From positions 682,001 through 746,000 of the forward strand of contig CAJNOI010000005.1 in the NCBI GenBank assembly GCA_905250115.1: a DNA stretch of 64,000 nt, read 5' to 3'. The stretch is from Adineta steineri (lineage: Eukaryota; Rotifera; Eurotatoria; Adinetida; Adinetidae). The notes beneath the pieces were generated by a model that did not search any database, had not been told where the DNA came from, and was given only the letters and a program-made list of their open reading frames with translations. Both the position numbers and the translations under genes were made by a program. Shown here piece after piece: positions 48,565 through 60,846 of this stretch. How positions within the stretch are numbered: the stretch's first letter is position 1; every line of letters starts with the position of its first letter.

Positions 48565-50462
48565 ATGGCAAACAAAAAAACACTATGTTTTACATGCAAT
48601 AAAGAAAAAATAACACATTCTTGTGAAGGATGTTCAAAAGACTTTTGTTCAACAGAAGATCGTCAAATATTAAATAATAAATTGCATCATATCACCCATG
48701 AATATAACGAATTTAAACAAACAATGAATGAACAAAAACAAAATCCACAAAAACATTCATTAATAAAACAAGTTAACCTATGGGAAATAAAATCAATTGA
48801 AATAATTCAACAAAAAGCACAAGTATATAGAAAAATTGTCATTGAATCTTTACGAACATGTATTAATGATATTGAAATGAAATCTAAAGACTTGAATGAA
48901 CAAATAAAACAAATAGGTGAGAAAAATGAATTTAATGAAATTAATTTAAACGATTTAAGAAATGAATTGATGAAAATTACAGAAGAATTACATAATCCGT
49001 CAAATATGTCTATTCAAGAAAATTCCCAACCGTTCATGAATGACATTTCAATCATTTTATCAAAAAGTAAGTTTTTAAGAAATAATTTCTAATAGAATAA
49101 ATCTCATTTTGTATGAAATTATTTTAAACAACTATGATATAAAGAAAAATAATGGTGAAGAAAATAAAAAAATATTGAGAATCGTATTAATATAGAAATA
49201 GAAAATTAAATTTATTTATATGCAAAAAAAGTATAATAAAATATGAAATAATATTAAATTATATAAAAAATTTTCTTAAAAGATTCAAAAGATATTTTTG
49301 ATTGATAAAAACAAAATTCAATTATTTTCTTCTTTTTTCACTTTTCAAAACAATTGATTTTTATTTTCCAAATACAAAACTTCAAATGTTTCATGTTCGT
49401 TTTTAGTCGATTTTTTTTGAAAATTTAATAAAAACTATCAAATAAAATTTATCTTTTCATTACACATTTTCATCAACATTTTATTCAAAATTCAATTTTA
49501 ACGAAACAACAAAGTTTCTTCTTCTTCTGTTCATCAAAATCTTTCATTTACATCATTTTCTAGAACCAAAATTCAACAAATGGAATCAAAATGCCATCAC
49601 TGTGGCTGCTGGAAATAGAGAAGGACAACAATTAAATCAACTCAATCGCCCTGTTGGAATTTTTATTGATAAAAGCAAAAATATTTTTATTACTGATTGT
49701 TATAATGATCGCGTTGTTGAATGGAAATATAATGCAAAGATAGGACAAATCATTGCAGGTGGAAATGGCAAAGGAGATCGAATGAATCAATTGTATTGTC
49801 CAACAGATATGATTGTTGATCAACAAAGTGATTCCATCATTATTGCTGATTGGAGGGGCAGACGAGTGATTCAATGGTTGAATCGAAATCAACAAATTCT
49901 CATTGACAATATTGATTGTTATGGCTTGGCAACGGATAAATATGGATTTCTCTATGTTTCTGATAGTGAGAAAGATGAAGTGAGGCGATGGGAAATGGGT
50001 GAATACAACAACGAAGGAATTATAGTGGCAGGTGGAAATGGACAAGGAAATCAACTAAATCAACTTCATGCTCCTCGTTTTATCTTTGTTGATGAAGATC
50101 AGTCTGTTTATGTATCAGATAGTAAGAATGATCGTGTGATAAAATGGAGAAAAGGTGCAAAAGAAGGAAAAATTGTGGCCGGAGGAAATGGAAGAGGAGA
50201 AAATCTCAATCAATTTTTTGAACCTCGAGGATTAATTGTTGATGATTTAGGTCAAATCTATGTGACAGATAGGGAGAATCATCGAGTAATGCGTTGGTGT
50301 GAAGGAAAAGAAGAAGGTGAAATTATTGTTGGGGGGAATGGTGGAGGAAATCAATCAAATCAATTGAATGGTCCCTGTGGTTTATCTTTTGATGATGAAG
50401 GAAATCTGTATGTTCCTGATTATTGGAATCATCGAATTCAAAAATTTGAAGTAATCCTGTGA
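48565..50462 (+). CDS. B-box-like/coiled-coil/NHL protein with damaged zinc site
   Basis: Exons 48565-49066 and 49564-50462, intron 497 bp, phase 1; 466 residues. Closest to the gene at 12465, including 5' flank. The zinc-finger region keeps CFTC, CEGC and DFC, but a 9-nt deletion plus His to Asp change turns the FCLMDLTEHRQ seen in a paralogue into FCSTEDRQ, removing the histidine ligand. The finger may therefore not bind zinc normally. Coiled coil about 40-160; six NHL blades about 170-466. Blade 1 begins VAAGNREGQQ rather than VAGGNGxGQ, and its variable sites are QL-NR-P/TD-CY-N; blade 2 has QL-YC-P/AD-WR-G. Frame intact, so probably expressed. Confidence 0.82.
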
Positions 50463-52205
50463 ATGAAATATTTTGTTAACAAAAAAAATGGTGAAATAAA
50501 ATTAAAAGATAAAGCGAAGTTCTTTTGTTGAAAATTCGGATAGATAAATGTTCAGTTCTTCAACTTTTGTTAATTTCTGTTGAATTTTATAAGCGAAAAG
50601 AAAAAAACATATTTTATAATTTGAAATGAATTAAAATAGAAATTATTTGAAAAGACGATTTTATTTTTGATAGAATTCTATTTGTATATTTTTATTTGGT
50701 GACAATAATCAATTTTTTTTGTTTTTTTTTGATTTCATAAGATTTGTGAATCGTTCGAAACTTGAGGAAACAAGATACGTTTTATGAAAAATTTGTTAAT
50801 AAAACTTGAATTGAAAAATGATTTGTCAAAATAAATATTTCAGATGTTCTTGATTATATTTAATTCAATTTTTACAAATAAAACAAATTTAATTTTGTAT
50901 TTCTTATAAAAAGTTTATTTTAAAAAGATGTTACATCGAAAGTGTCACAGAGTTTCTATGAAAGAATTCATTTTAACCAATATAGAATTTTTTCAAACAT
51001 GTTTTATTATGTATTTATACTGAAATATATCAAAATAACTTTTGAAATATTCCTTTATATATATAATACTTTCGTTTTTAACCTTACATGTGATTATATT
51101 TTGATTATTTCGAGATAGTTTATCTTTTTTAATTAAGTCATGATATTTATCAATGGTTTTTTATTTTCTTGTAAAATTTATTTAAGATTTTTAGCTTCAA
51201 TAAATAACAAAATGAAACTATCTCCATTTTATTCACGTTTGAGTTCTCAATGTTGTTTCGTTATGAACCACTAAAAATCTATTTAATCAAAAACAAAACG
51301 TGTTTTTTTGTTATTTTTCTTCGCTTGAAATATTTTGTTACGTATTTTTTTTAAATCCAATATATAGCTGAAAATAAACATATGAAATAACAAATATAAA
51401 ATGTTGTTCTTTTACAAGATAGTTAGAAGAATTTAATCGAAAAAAAGAAATTCAAAGGATTGTTACAATCTTATCGAAGGTCGAAGAAAAAGATGATGCT
51501 TGAAAGCGTCTGTAAAAGTTCATTGATTCAAGAAAACACGAATATTTATACGATGAGCAGCGATTATTTCCATCTCTGATATACAATATATTCTGAAAAA
51601 GACGTCTGTCATATACTCTTGTTCATAACTTGAAAATAACCCATTTCGATGTAAGTTAAAAGAGCAGAAGAAAAACAAATTATAATAATAAAAAGGAAAA
51701 ATTCGATACGATCATATATGAAAGAAAAGAGAAAATTACAGCATGGTTATGCATGGAAGAAAATACTATATGATCATATATGTGATTGATATAGCGAACG
51801 CATAATTTATTTGTTTGCTTACAAGTGGTATAGACTAAATTTTCCTTCATATCGAAATAATTACAAAATATCACAAGTTTAACAATTTAATTATTTGAAA
51901 TACTTTCATTTAGGTAAGTTAGTCTTGAAGTAAAATGAATATGACGATACAGTTGGATGCATAAGAGATTAATATATCATCTATTTCGAGGGTAACGATC
52001 TATGTTTAATCGTCAACCACATCCGAATCAGCATCAAAATATTCTTTCATTGAAAAAACATCACTAGAATTGCTGCACGAAAAAGTTCTTGTTAGATTTC
52101 TGTTACTACTGAACAATATTTTTATTATCATTGAGTGATTAAGTTTACATCTAGAAAAGTAGATAAGAAAATATTTATTTCTTCTAGAAATTTATATTCA
52201 AAGAC
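50463..52205. other. intergenic, no gene recognised
   Basis: 1.7 kb of AT-rich sequence. The proximal 250 bp resemble the 3' flanks of the other NHL genes (gttaatttctgttgaatttt, tttgaattgaa-type runs). The distal 100 bp contain the conserved pre-ATG block (agtagataag...tatttcttctagaa...attcaaagac). Confidence 0.5.
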
Positions 52206-53903
52206 ATGGCAATGATAAACAATAAAACACAATGTTTTAATTGCAAGAAAGAAAAAATAACATACCCTTGTGACGGATGTTCACAAAGATTTTGTTTTAT
52301 GGATTTGTCAGAACATAAACAAATATTAAATGATGAATTAAATCATATCACCAATGAATATATTGTATTTAAAGAAAGAATTAATGAACAAAAACAAGAT
52401 TCACAAAAACATTCATTAATAGAACAAATTAATCAATGGGAAATAAAATCAATTGAAATAATTCAACAAAAAGCAAAACAATGTAGAGAAATAGTCATCG
52501 AATCTACAAAAACATGTATTAATGATATTGAAAAGAAATATAATGATTTATCTGAACAAATAAAACAAATTCATGAAGAAAATGAATTTAACGAAATGAA
52601 TTTAAATTATTTAAAAAGTCAATTAATAGAAATGACAGAAGAATTCAATAATCCAGTAAAAATTTCTATTGAACAAGATTCACAATCATTTATTAATGAA
52701 ATTTCAATTAATTTCTCAAAAAGTAAGATTTAAAAAAAATATTTGAAAGAAAAACTCTTATTTTCTATGATATTGTGTTAAAAAAGAATGATAAGATATA
52801 AAATAATATTGAAGAAAGATTTTATTCTATTTGAAATATTTTTCTGAATATTCATATCAAAATTGTAAATTAAAATAAATAATAAAATCAAATAGATTGT
52901 CAGCTTTATATAAAAAATAGAATAGTAAAAACAAAATCAAACAGTAATCTTTTATTTTTTCGTTCGATAGAAAACAACTCGTCTTTTGTTTCGTTATTCT
53001 CTAGAACCAACATTCAACAAATGGAAACAAAATGCTATTACTGTGGCTGGTGGAAATGGAAAAGGACAACAATTAAATCAACTCATGGGCCCTCATGGAA
53101 TCTTTATTGATGAAAAGAAAAATATTTTCATTGCTGATTGTTCAAATCATCGTATAGTTGAATGGAAATGTAATGCAAATGAAACACAAATCATTGCAGG
53201 TGGAAATAACAAAGGAAATCGAATAGATCAATTGAATCTACCAACAGATGTGATTGTAGATCAACAAAATCATTCGATTATCATTGCTGATCAAGGGAAC
53301 AGACGAGTGGTTCAGTGGTTGAATCAAAATCAACGAATTCTCATTCACAATATTGACTGTTCTCGCTTAGCAATAGATAAAAATGGATTTCTTTATGTTT
53401 CTCATCGTGAGAGGAATGAAGTGAGACGATGGAAAATGGGAGAATATAACAATGAAGGAATTATAGTGGCAGGTGGAAATGGCAAAGGAAATGAACTCAG
53501 TCAATTCAATTCTCCTAGTTTTCTCTTTGTTGATAAAGATCAATCTGTTTATGTATCCGATATATTCAACCATCGTGTAATGAAATGGACGAAAGATGCA
53601 GAAGAAGGAAAAATCGTGGCTGGAGGAAATGGTGAAGGAGGAAATCTCAATCAATTGTCTAAACCGGAAGGAGTAATTGTTGATGATCTGGGTCAAATTT
53701 ATGTAGCTGATTTTGGAAATCATCGAATAATGCGTTGGCATGAAGGAAAGGAAGAAGGTGAAATTGTTGTTGGTGGAAATGGTGGAGGAAATCAATCAAA
53801 TCAACTCAATGGTCCCGGTGGTTTATGTTTTGATGGTGAAGGGAATCTTTATGTTGGTGATCATTATAATCATCGAATTCAAAAATTTGTAACAGTTTTG
53901 TGA
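52206..53903 (+). CDS. B-box-like/coiled-coil/NHL protein (intact)
   Basis: Exons 52206-52722 and 53005-53903, intron 282 bp, phase 1; 471 residues. Two in-frame ATGs (52206, 52212) start MAMINNKTQCF. Zinc site complete: CFNC, CDGC, RFC and His in MDLSEHKQ. Coiled coil about 40-168. Six NHL blades from PTFNKWKQNAITVAGGNG; variable sites blade 1 QL-MG-P/AD-CS-N, blade 2 QL-NL-P/AD-QG-N, blade 4 QF-NS-P/SD-IF-N. In blade 3 the usual VSD is VSH. Same TRIM-NHL-like order without RING; cytoplasmic. Confidence 0.85.
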
Positions 53904-55473
53904 AGAAAATTCTGATTTTGAAAAAAAGAAAAGAGTTTTTGTTAAATAAATAACCGAGAAACAAAAGAAAAGAAAATAATAAAGAAAAATCTCTTTTTTA
54001 GGATGTAGACGTGGGTAAATAGAACATTAATCCACGCCCTTCTTTTACTTCTGATTTAACTTTATCATCTAAACCTCTATCGTCATTATCATTAACAAAT
54101 CAAGGACGTTCAAATAAAAATCTATCACAATAATTAGGTTAATTATCGATTCAATATCATCTTTCTTGAGGGTGTGGGTGTGAGGGTATAGATGCAAAGT
54201 AAAAGTAACCACACACACATACTTATTCATGTTAAAATAGACTCATATCTCTGTGATATTTTCATCAAATCCCTTAATATATGTACGTGTTTTCATAATA
54301 TGACTAAATTTTGTTGGTCTCACAATTAAATTGTTGTTATAATTGCTTAATTGATGACTGTATCACAACAATCAAGATCGCAGATATACAGCTTTACGAT
54401 GAGAAAAAAGAAAAGTCCATCGTATCTCGATCGAAAACTCGAAGAGAGGCATTGTATTATCGTGAATTCTAATAGTTATTGCATTAGTCAAATAACAAGT
54501 TGAAATAGAAAAGTAGCAATCATATATGTGCTGATATATTCTATGAGCTAAAAATTGTGAATAGTCAAAGAAACGGTTTAATGGAAAATATTTAAAGAGA
54601 ATAAAAATTAATTTCTAATCAAAATCGACTCTTTTTCATCACGGATAATATTGCCCATTATAAAACACAATTATTTATACATTTTTGTTTCATCCATAAA
54701 TAAATACTTTTGATGATATGATCAAAAGTTTTTGTCAATACAATCAAAGAATAAAATAAGTTCATCGTTTCTTTTGTTTGTTATATACTGCATATTATGC
54801 GATATTAGCAGTGTCAACAGCTTATATAACATCTTTGCGTATCAAATTCCTGAATCGACACCATTCTTACTAAAATATAAAACACTATTATTGACTAGTG
54901 CATAATTAGTACAACATATACTATAATTGCATGAATTTATATACAAAACTTGAACATTTGGCTTACGTCCTACTGAAAGTTATTCTGCTCAAAAATAACA
55001 ATGATGTATAATACAATGTATAAATTACAAATTGAATAAATTGAAGTGTCTCGACTATTTTTTGTATTAAATCTGTCAGAGTAATCTACTAAAAAATATT
55101 GATTACGATTATATTTAAAGTCGTTGAGATAACCTTTTCTCGATTGTTGTTCTCTTTTCTTTCTGTTCTGTATCTTTATAGCTTACAATTTGAGTCTAGT
55201 ACTAGTTCTGTATATGTCTCTCTAATGTTTCTTTTTTTATCTGTTCTTTTCCATCGACTATATCATATTATTATTTTGTGTTTGTTTTTATGTTATATGG
55301 GAGAAGCAATTGCTTGATGGCAAGTTGTTGAATAATAGTAGAAAATATATAATCTTTTCTATCATATATAAGACTTCAATTTGAATTATTTCAATAGTAA
55401 ACAAATGATTTTTCAGGATGTCTAAATGTGATATGAAATAGTTATTATTTTCTTGTAGAAACCATATGAACTG
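53904..55473. other. intergenic with two telomere-like hairpins
   Basis: Hairpins at 54001-54042 (ggatgtagacgtgggt / tccacgcccttc) and 54167-54232 (gagggtgtgggtgtgaggg / ccacacacacata). Between them about 28 Ser/Leu-rich sense codons run to TAA near 54130 (LTLSSKPLSSLSLTNQ), possibly a coding remnant. The end probably contains a 5' UTR intron of the next gene (acceptor tcttgtag at 55458). Confidence 0.5.
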
Positions 55474-57561
55474 ATGGATAATCATCGTTTGCGTGCTATT
55501 ATATTGAAATTACAAGATCGTCTGAGTAATGATGATCGAAAACGGTTACATTTTTATCTTGGCAATGATGTACCACGACGAATTCGAGATGATTCAACAC
55601 TTGGTGGAACACTTAGTCTTATGGATTCTCTTTTTGACCAGGATAAAGTGAATGAAAAAGATTTTACTTTTCTAATAAATGCATTTGATGAAATTCAATG
55701 TATTGATGCTGTGAAATTATTAAGAGGTATCTTTTTTTGTTTTGTTCATTTCCTATTATATTTTATTATTCTAGAACATTGGAGACACAATCAATCAGAT
55801 ATACAAAATCAATCAGTTGAAAGTTTATCGATGATAATGCCAGCAATGATAAATCAACTTCTTGAAGATCAAGATGAAGATAAATATTCTATGCAACAAC
55901 GTAAGTATTTAACTATATTTATGTTTTATATTTGTTGAAAATCTAATTTAGTTGTTGTTAATCAGAAAAATACTTGTGATAATAACAATATAATGATCAA
56001 TAGTAATAATACAAATATTAATCAAATACCTGTGATGAACAATGACGAAAAACCACAACATCCAGGATCCAAAAGGAAATATTTGTTAAACTCAAAAAAG
56101 ATGTTGTGGAAATGTTTATTATTATTTGTGTTACTATCAATTGTTGGATATGGAATATTAATATCTTTTTCTATTCAGAATTTCGTTGATATTGGTCGAA
56201 AAATTCAACGCTTAGAAACATTAAATAATGAATCCATTGCAAGAATTCAACTATTGGAAACATCGAATAGTCAATCTATTGAAACAATTGAACATTTACA
56301 GCGTAAAGTGAAAGAACTCAAAAAACCACGTAATTATTATAGCCGCGTTGTATACTAAAACTAAACTCGATATGAGTAAGTTTCTAAGAAACTCAGACGG
56401 TTTTAAGACAATGACATGCCAGAATTTGCTGATTTTATATATATATGATAGGGAATAGTAAGGTAAGTATCCTATAAAAATTGCAGCTCGGTTAGATCAC
56501 CTTTTCTCACTTAATAAATCAAAATAGCAGCAAAATTTTTGATAATTTTTAGTAGTAATTTGAGGATGAGTTTGGTGCGGATTTAGTTGTCGTGTCATTA
56601 TCTACGCCCACACCCACATCCTCTTCTTTTCATCAAAATCTTTTGTTTTTATCGTTTTTTAGAACCGAAATGGGACAAATGGAAACAAAATGCCATCACT
56701 GTGGCTGGTGGAAATGAAAAAGGACAACAATTAAATCAACTCTATGGTCCTGAGGGAATTTTTGTTGATAAAAACAAAAATATTTTCATTGCTGATGTTG
56801 AGAATCATCGTATTGTTGAATGGAAACATGATGCAAAAGAAGGACAAATCATTGCAGGTGGAAATAAACAAGGCAATCGAACGGATCAATTGAATCGACC
56901 AACAGATGTTATTTTCGATCAACAAAATCATTCGATCATCATCACTGATAAAGGGAACAGCCGAGTGATTCAATGGTTAAATCAAAATCAACAAATCCTC
57001 ATTGATAATATTCACTGTTCTCGTTTGGCAATGGATAAGTATGTATTCCTCTATGTTTCCGATTGTATGAAGAATGAAGTGAGACGATGGAAAATGGGAG
57101 AATATGAAAATGAAGGAATTATAGTGGCAGGTGGAAATGGTAGAGGAAATCAACTCAATCAACTAAATTGTCCTAGTTTTCTCTTTGTTGACGAAGATCA
57201 ATCTGTTTATGTATCAGATTTTAGCAATCATCGTGTCATGAAATGGAGAAAAGATACAAATGAAGGAAGAATTGTGGCTGGAGGAAATGGTCGAGGAGAA
57301 AGTCTCAATCAATTGTTTGGACCTCGAGGAGTCATTACTGATCATTTAGGTCAAATCTATGTGACAGATAGAGGAAATGATCGAATAATGCGTTGGAATG
57401 AAGGAAAAGAAGAAGGTGAAGTTGTTGTTGGTGGAAATAGTAAAGGAAATCAATCAAGTCAATTGAATGGTCCCGTGGGTATATCTTTTGACGGTGAAGG
57501 AAATCTCTATGTTGCTGATTATTTTAATCATCGAATTCAGAAATTCGAAGTAATTTTGTGA
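55474..57561 (+). CDS. death-effector-like domain / transmembrane / coiled-coil / NHL propeller protein
   Basis: Exons 55474-55726, 55775-55900, 55952-56329, 56663-57561, all introns phase 1; 551 residues. Residues about 1-85 resemble a death effector domain: RAIILKLQDRLSNDDRKRLH, FYLGNDVPRRIRDD, LSLMDSLFDQDKVNEKDF, LINAFDEIQCIDAVKLL. A linker (about 127-165, Asn-rich) leads to a transmembrane helix (MLWKCLLLFVLLSIVGYGIL, about 175-195). A short coiled coil follows (RKIQRLETLNNESIARIQLL), then six NHL blades from QPKWDKWKQNAITVAGGN. The topology would put the death-effector-like domain in the cytosol and the propeller outside: a receptor layout. The link between exons 3 and 4 is inferred from matching phase and from the paralogues. 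Without it the third exon would end in a stop at 56358. The last intron contains the hairpin at 56562-56623. Confidence 0.7.
56562..56623. repeat. short telomere-like hairpin
   Basis: gaggatgagtttggtgcgg and cccacacccacatcctc are the arms. The spacer atttagttgtcgtgtcatta matches that of the element at 3622-3673, showing one mobile or duplicated family. Lies inside the last intron of the gene at 55474. Confidence 0.6.
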
Positions 57562-58157
57562 ATGATATTTTGATTTTTACATTAAAGTTCAATTTAATAT
57601 GACAACTTTAATTAAGAAATTCGAATAAATAAATGTTAAATGTTCATTTTTGAATTATGCAGTGAAAAGAAAAGAAAAGTAAATTTTGTAGTTGATAAAT
57701 ACTTGTCTTAAAACTGCCCACTTCTAGTGTTATTGATATATATTTCACGCTTTGAAAATATACTAATACCACTTCAATCTTAACTTTATCACATGGCAAC
57801 CTATCCGTTTTTAATTACACGCTTATTACATTTTTCGCGGAATAAAATCAGAACGATTAGAAGAAATGAAAAGAATATTAAATTTCCAATTATTGATATT
57901 TGAATAGATGCATCTGTTATATTTCGATTATATAGACTTAAGATATTATCGATGCTTTAGAAAATAAAAACACATATTTTTTCATCATATTCTCTTATTT
58001 TAAAATCAACTATGAATACAATGATGATGCATTGTTATATTGTTTTCATTATTCTCAGGTAAATAATTATTGATTTTTATTATTAATTTTGTTAACATTC
58101 AATCATTTTATATTTTAGTATAATAAGTTTGATTTTTATTCAAATTTATATGTTTAT
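57562..58157. other. intergenic / possible signal-peptide exon
   Basis: 3' flank of the previous gene, then an ATG at 58012 coding NTMMMHCYIVFIILS before a donor (ctcag|gtaaat). This could be the signal-peptide exon of the broken gene that follows, but its phase does not match the frame at 58158 through any acceptor I found. Confidence 0.35.
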
Positions 58158-59441
58158 ATGTATTCGTTTATCACTTTCATAGTTCAAATTAATTCTCAGA
58201 TATGTGAGAAAACATCTCAGTATAGTGAATGTTCTACAAACAGTGCATGTGGATGTTTTCGTATGATAGGTGCTAATAATGATGCAGGCATTTGTGGTTT
58301 TCGCTGGCTAGCGTGTGCTCGTCTTGTACTGTGTAATTCATCAGACAATTCATGTTCTCAACCTAATACGACGTGTGTTCAACATCCTGAATGTAATGAT
58401 CTTCCTGTTTGTTATCCAGTTACAATGACTGATCAAAGCATCTGTCCACCAATGCGAAGTGAGTGGATCTCGGTGGATGATAGATGCAAGATTCTTATTC
58501 ACATTCTCAAGATATTTGAAACTATAAATTTGGTCTGTTTTAGATAAAACCAATCTTAAATGGAAACAAGATGCTATCACTGTGGCTGGTGGAAATGGAC
58601 TTGGACAAGAATCAAATCAACTCGATCGCCTTATTGGAATCTTTATTGATAAAAACAAAAATATTTCATTGCTGATACTTTTAATCATCGTATCGTTGAA
58701 TGGAAATATAATGCAAAGGAAGGACACGTCATTGCAGGTGGAAATGGCGACGGAAGTCAAATAGATCAACTGAATCATCCATAAGTTGTGATTGTAGATC
58801 AACAAAATCATTCGATCATCATTGCTGATTCTTGGAACAGACGAGTAACTCAATGGTTGAATCAGAAGCAACAACTTCTCATTCACAATATTGACTGTTA
58901 TGGTTTGGCAATGGATAAAAATGGATTTCTTTATGTTTCTGATATTATAAAGAATGAAGTGCGACAATGGAAAATGGGAGAATATAACAACGAAGGAATT
59001 ATAGTGGCAGGTGGAAATGGCAGAGGAAATCAACTTAATCAACTCAATTATCCTACTTGTATTTTTGTTGATGAAGATCAATCTGTTTATGTATCAGATT
59101 TTAGCAATCATCGTGTCATGAAATGGAGAAAAGATGCAAAAGAAGGAACCATTGTGGCTGGAGGAAATGGTCAAGGAGGAAATCTCAATCAGTTATCTGG
59201 ACCTCGAGGAATAATTGTTGACCATTTGGGTCAAATCTATGTGGCAGATAGCAATAATAATCGAGTAATGCGTTGGTATGAAGGAAAAGAAGAAGGTGAA
59301 ATTGTTGTTGGTGGAAATGGACAGGGAAGTCAACCAAATCAATTGAATCATTCCAAGGGTTTATCGTTTGATGATGAAGGAAATCTTTATGTTGCTCATC
59401 ATAATAATCATCGAATTCAAAAATTTGAATTAATTTTGTGA
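58158..59441 (+). pseudogene. Cys-rich (probably secreted) NHL protein, broken
   Basis: First exon (from ATG 58158, or an earlier exon, to 58458) codes a short hydrophobic start (YSFITFIVQINSQ) and about 85 residues with some 14 cysteines: CEKTSQYSECSTNSACGCF, GICGFRWLACARLVLC, then CVQHPECNDLPVCYP. A phase-1 intron 58459-58543 (GTGAGT...TTTAG) joins to the NHL exon 58544-59441 (NKTNLKWKQDAITVAGGNG). The propeller is broken twice. One T is missing near 58665 (atatttcattg where paralogues have atattttcattg), and TAA at 58782-58784 replaces the Thr codon in P-T-D-V. From 58788 on, about 217 residues remain open and well conserved, so inactivation is recent. The Cys module has no family I recognise. 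Confidence 0.75.
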
Positions 59442-60846
59442 TAAGATTCTAATTTTAAAAGGGAGAAAGAAAGTTTTATTGAATAAATAATCGCGAAATA
59501 AAAACCAAAGATATTGAATATATATCAATTTAAACTACGAGATATTACAAGTCATTGTAAAAATGAATTTCTCTACAAAAATGTATCGTTCATGTGATTT
59601 TTATTTAGTTTCAGAGAAATAAAGTAAACTATTGATTTTTAAAAAATTCTTACAAATCTCATATTAAAAATGCAATGTACTTCTCTTTCGCTGCTTTCAA
59701 AATAATCTTTTATTTATATTCACACGCACACCCACAATCTCAAGATATACTAATTAAAAGTTTTTTAATTGATTGGTTATCTAACATTTACTCTAATGTG
59801 AGCAACATGTACAATAGTATAGAAGAACATTAAATGGGAAAAAAATGACTGTATATATATATGTCGTATTTCTTATCTTACGATATATAAAATAGAAGAA
59901 AGAGCAATATCCAAGACGAATGATTCACATTGTAACAATGCTGTTAAAATATCATATCATTTTACAAGAATCAATTTAATGAATACAAACTGCGCGTCTC
60001 TTTTATATACAGCATAGATGTTGTTCAATGGTACATCTTTTATATATCGATGAAGTAATAAAGTTACTGATTAAATACTAATCACGATAAGTTAAAGAAA
60101 ATTTGAAGGGGACAATATTGATGAGACGAATATGTTCCCAGTTGAGGTACTCCTACGAAATGAGTTTAATGCAAATTTTGATTTTAATCAATGAAAATAA
60201 AATACATAAAAAATAATGTCTGTTTCACCATTTTAATACAAATTTTTTCATGTTTCTATTCTCTGAGTATTATCACATAGTGAATGTTATACATTCTCTA
60301 ACGAAATATAATGTATAGTATGCTACTATAGTGATTCTGCTCGAAAACAAATAAAAGATGGATCAAGACCAAATCAAGAATCGGTTCGATGACATTACAA
60401 ATTTTTTTTTAAATACAACGTTCATGATACAGAATTAAATGAAATTATTAAAAAGATAAGACATTTAGTTTATATTAACAAAGAAATACATATAAGATAA
60501 TGGTGTGATTTTATATTTACTACTAAAATGGATATATCTAGATATGAAAATAGTTAGCCAGTCACATACACTTGTGTATACATAACCGATCAGTCACGCT
60601 ATGAGAGGATCTTCTCTTCGCATTGTATTTTATTCGAAATGAATAACAAAAACACAAATAAGAAAGAAAACGAAACAAAGAATGTGAATAACGGAAAACC
60701 AGATATGATGTGAAAGAATGTGTGAAGGCATATGAAGATAGACTAAAACACATGCACATGTGTGTACATATACACTTTCTTAAGGTTATATCTAAAAAAG
60801 TAGATAATTAGATATTCATTTCTTCTATAAACTTCTACTCAAAGAC
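59442..60846. other. intergenic, no gene recognised
   Basis: 1.4 kb of AT-rich sequence. A half copy of the telomere-like motif (cacacgcacacccac) lies near 59722. The last 70 bp contain the conserved pre-ATG block (aagtagataattag, tcatttcttctataaac, tcaaagac). Confidence 0.5.
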
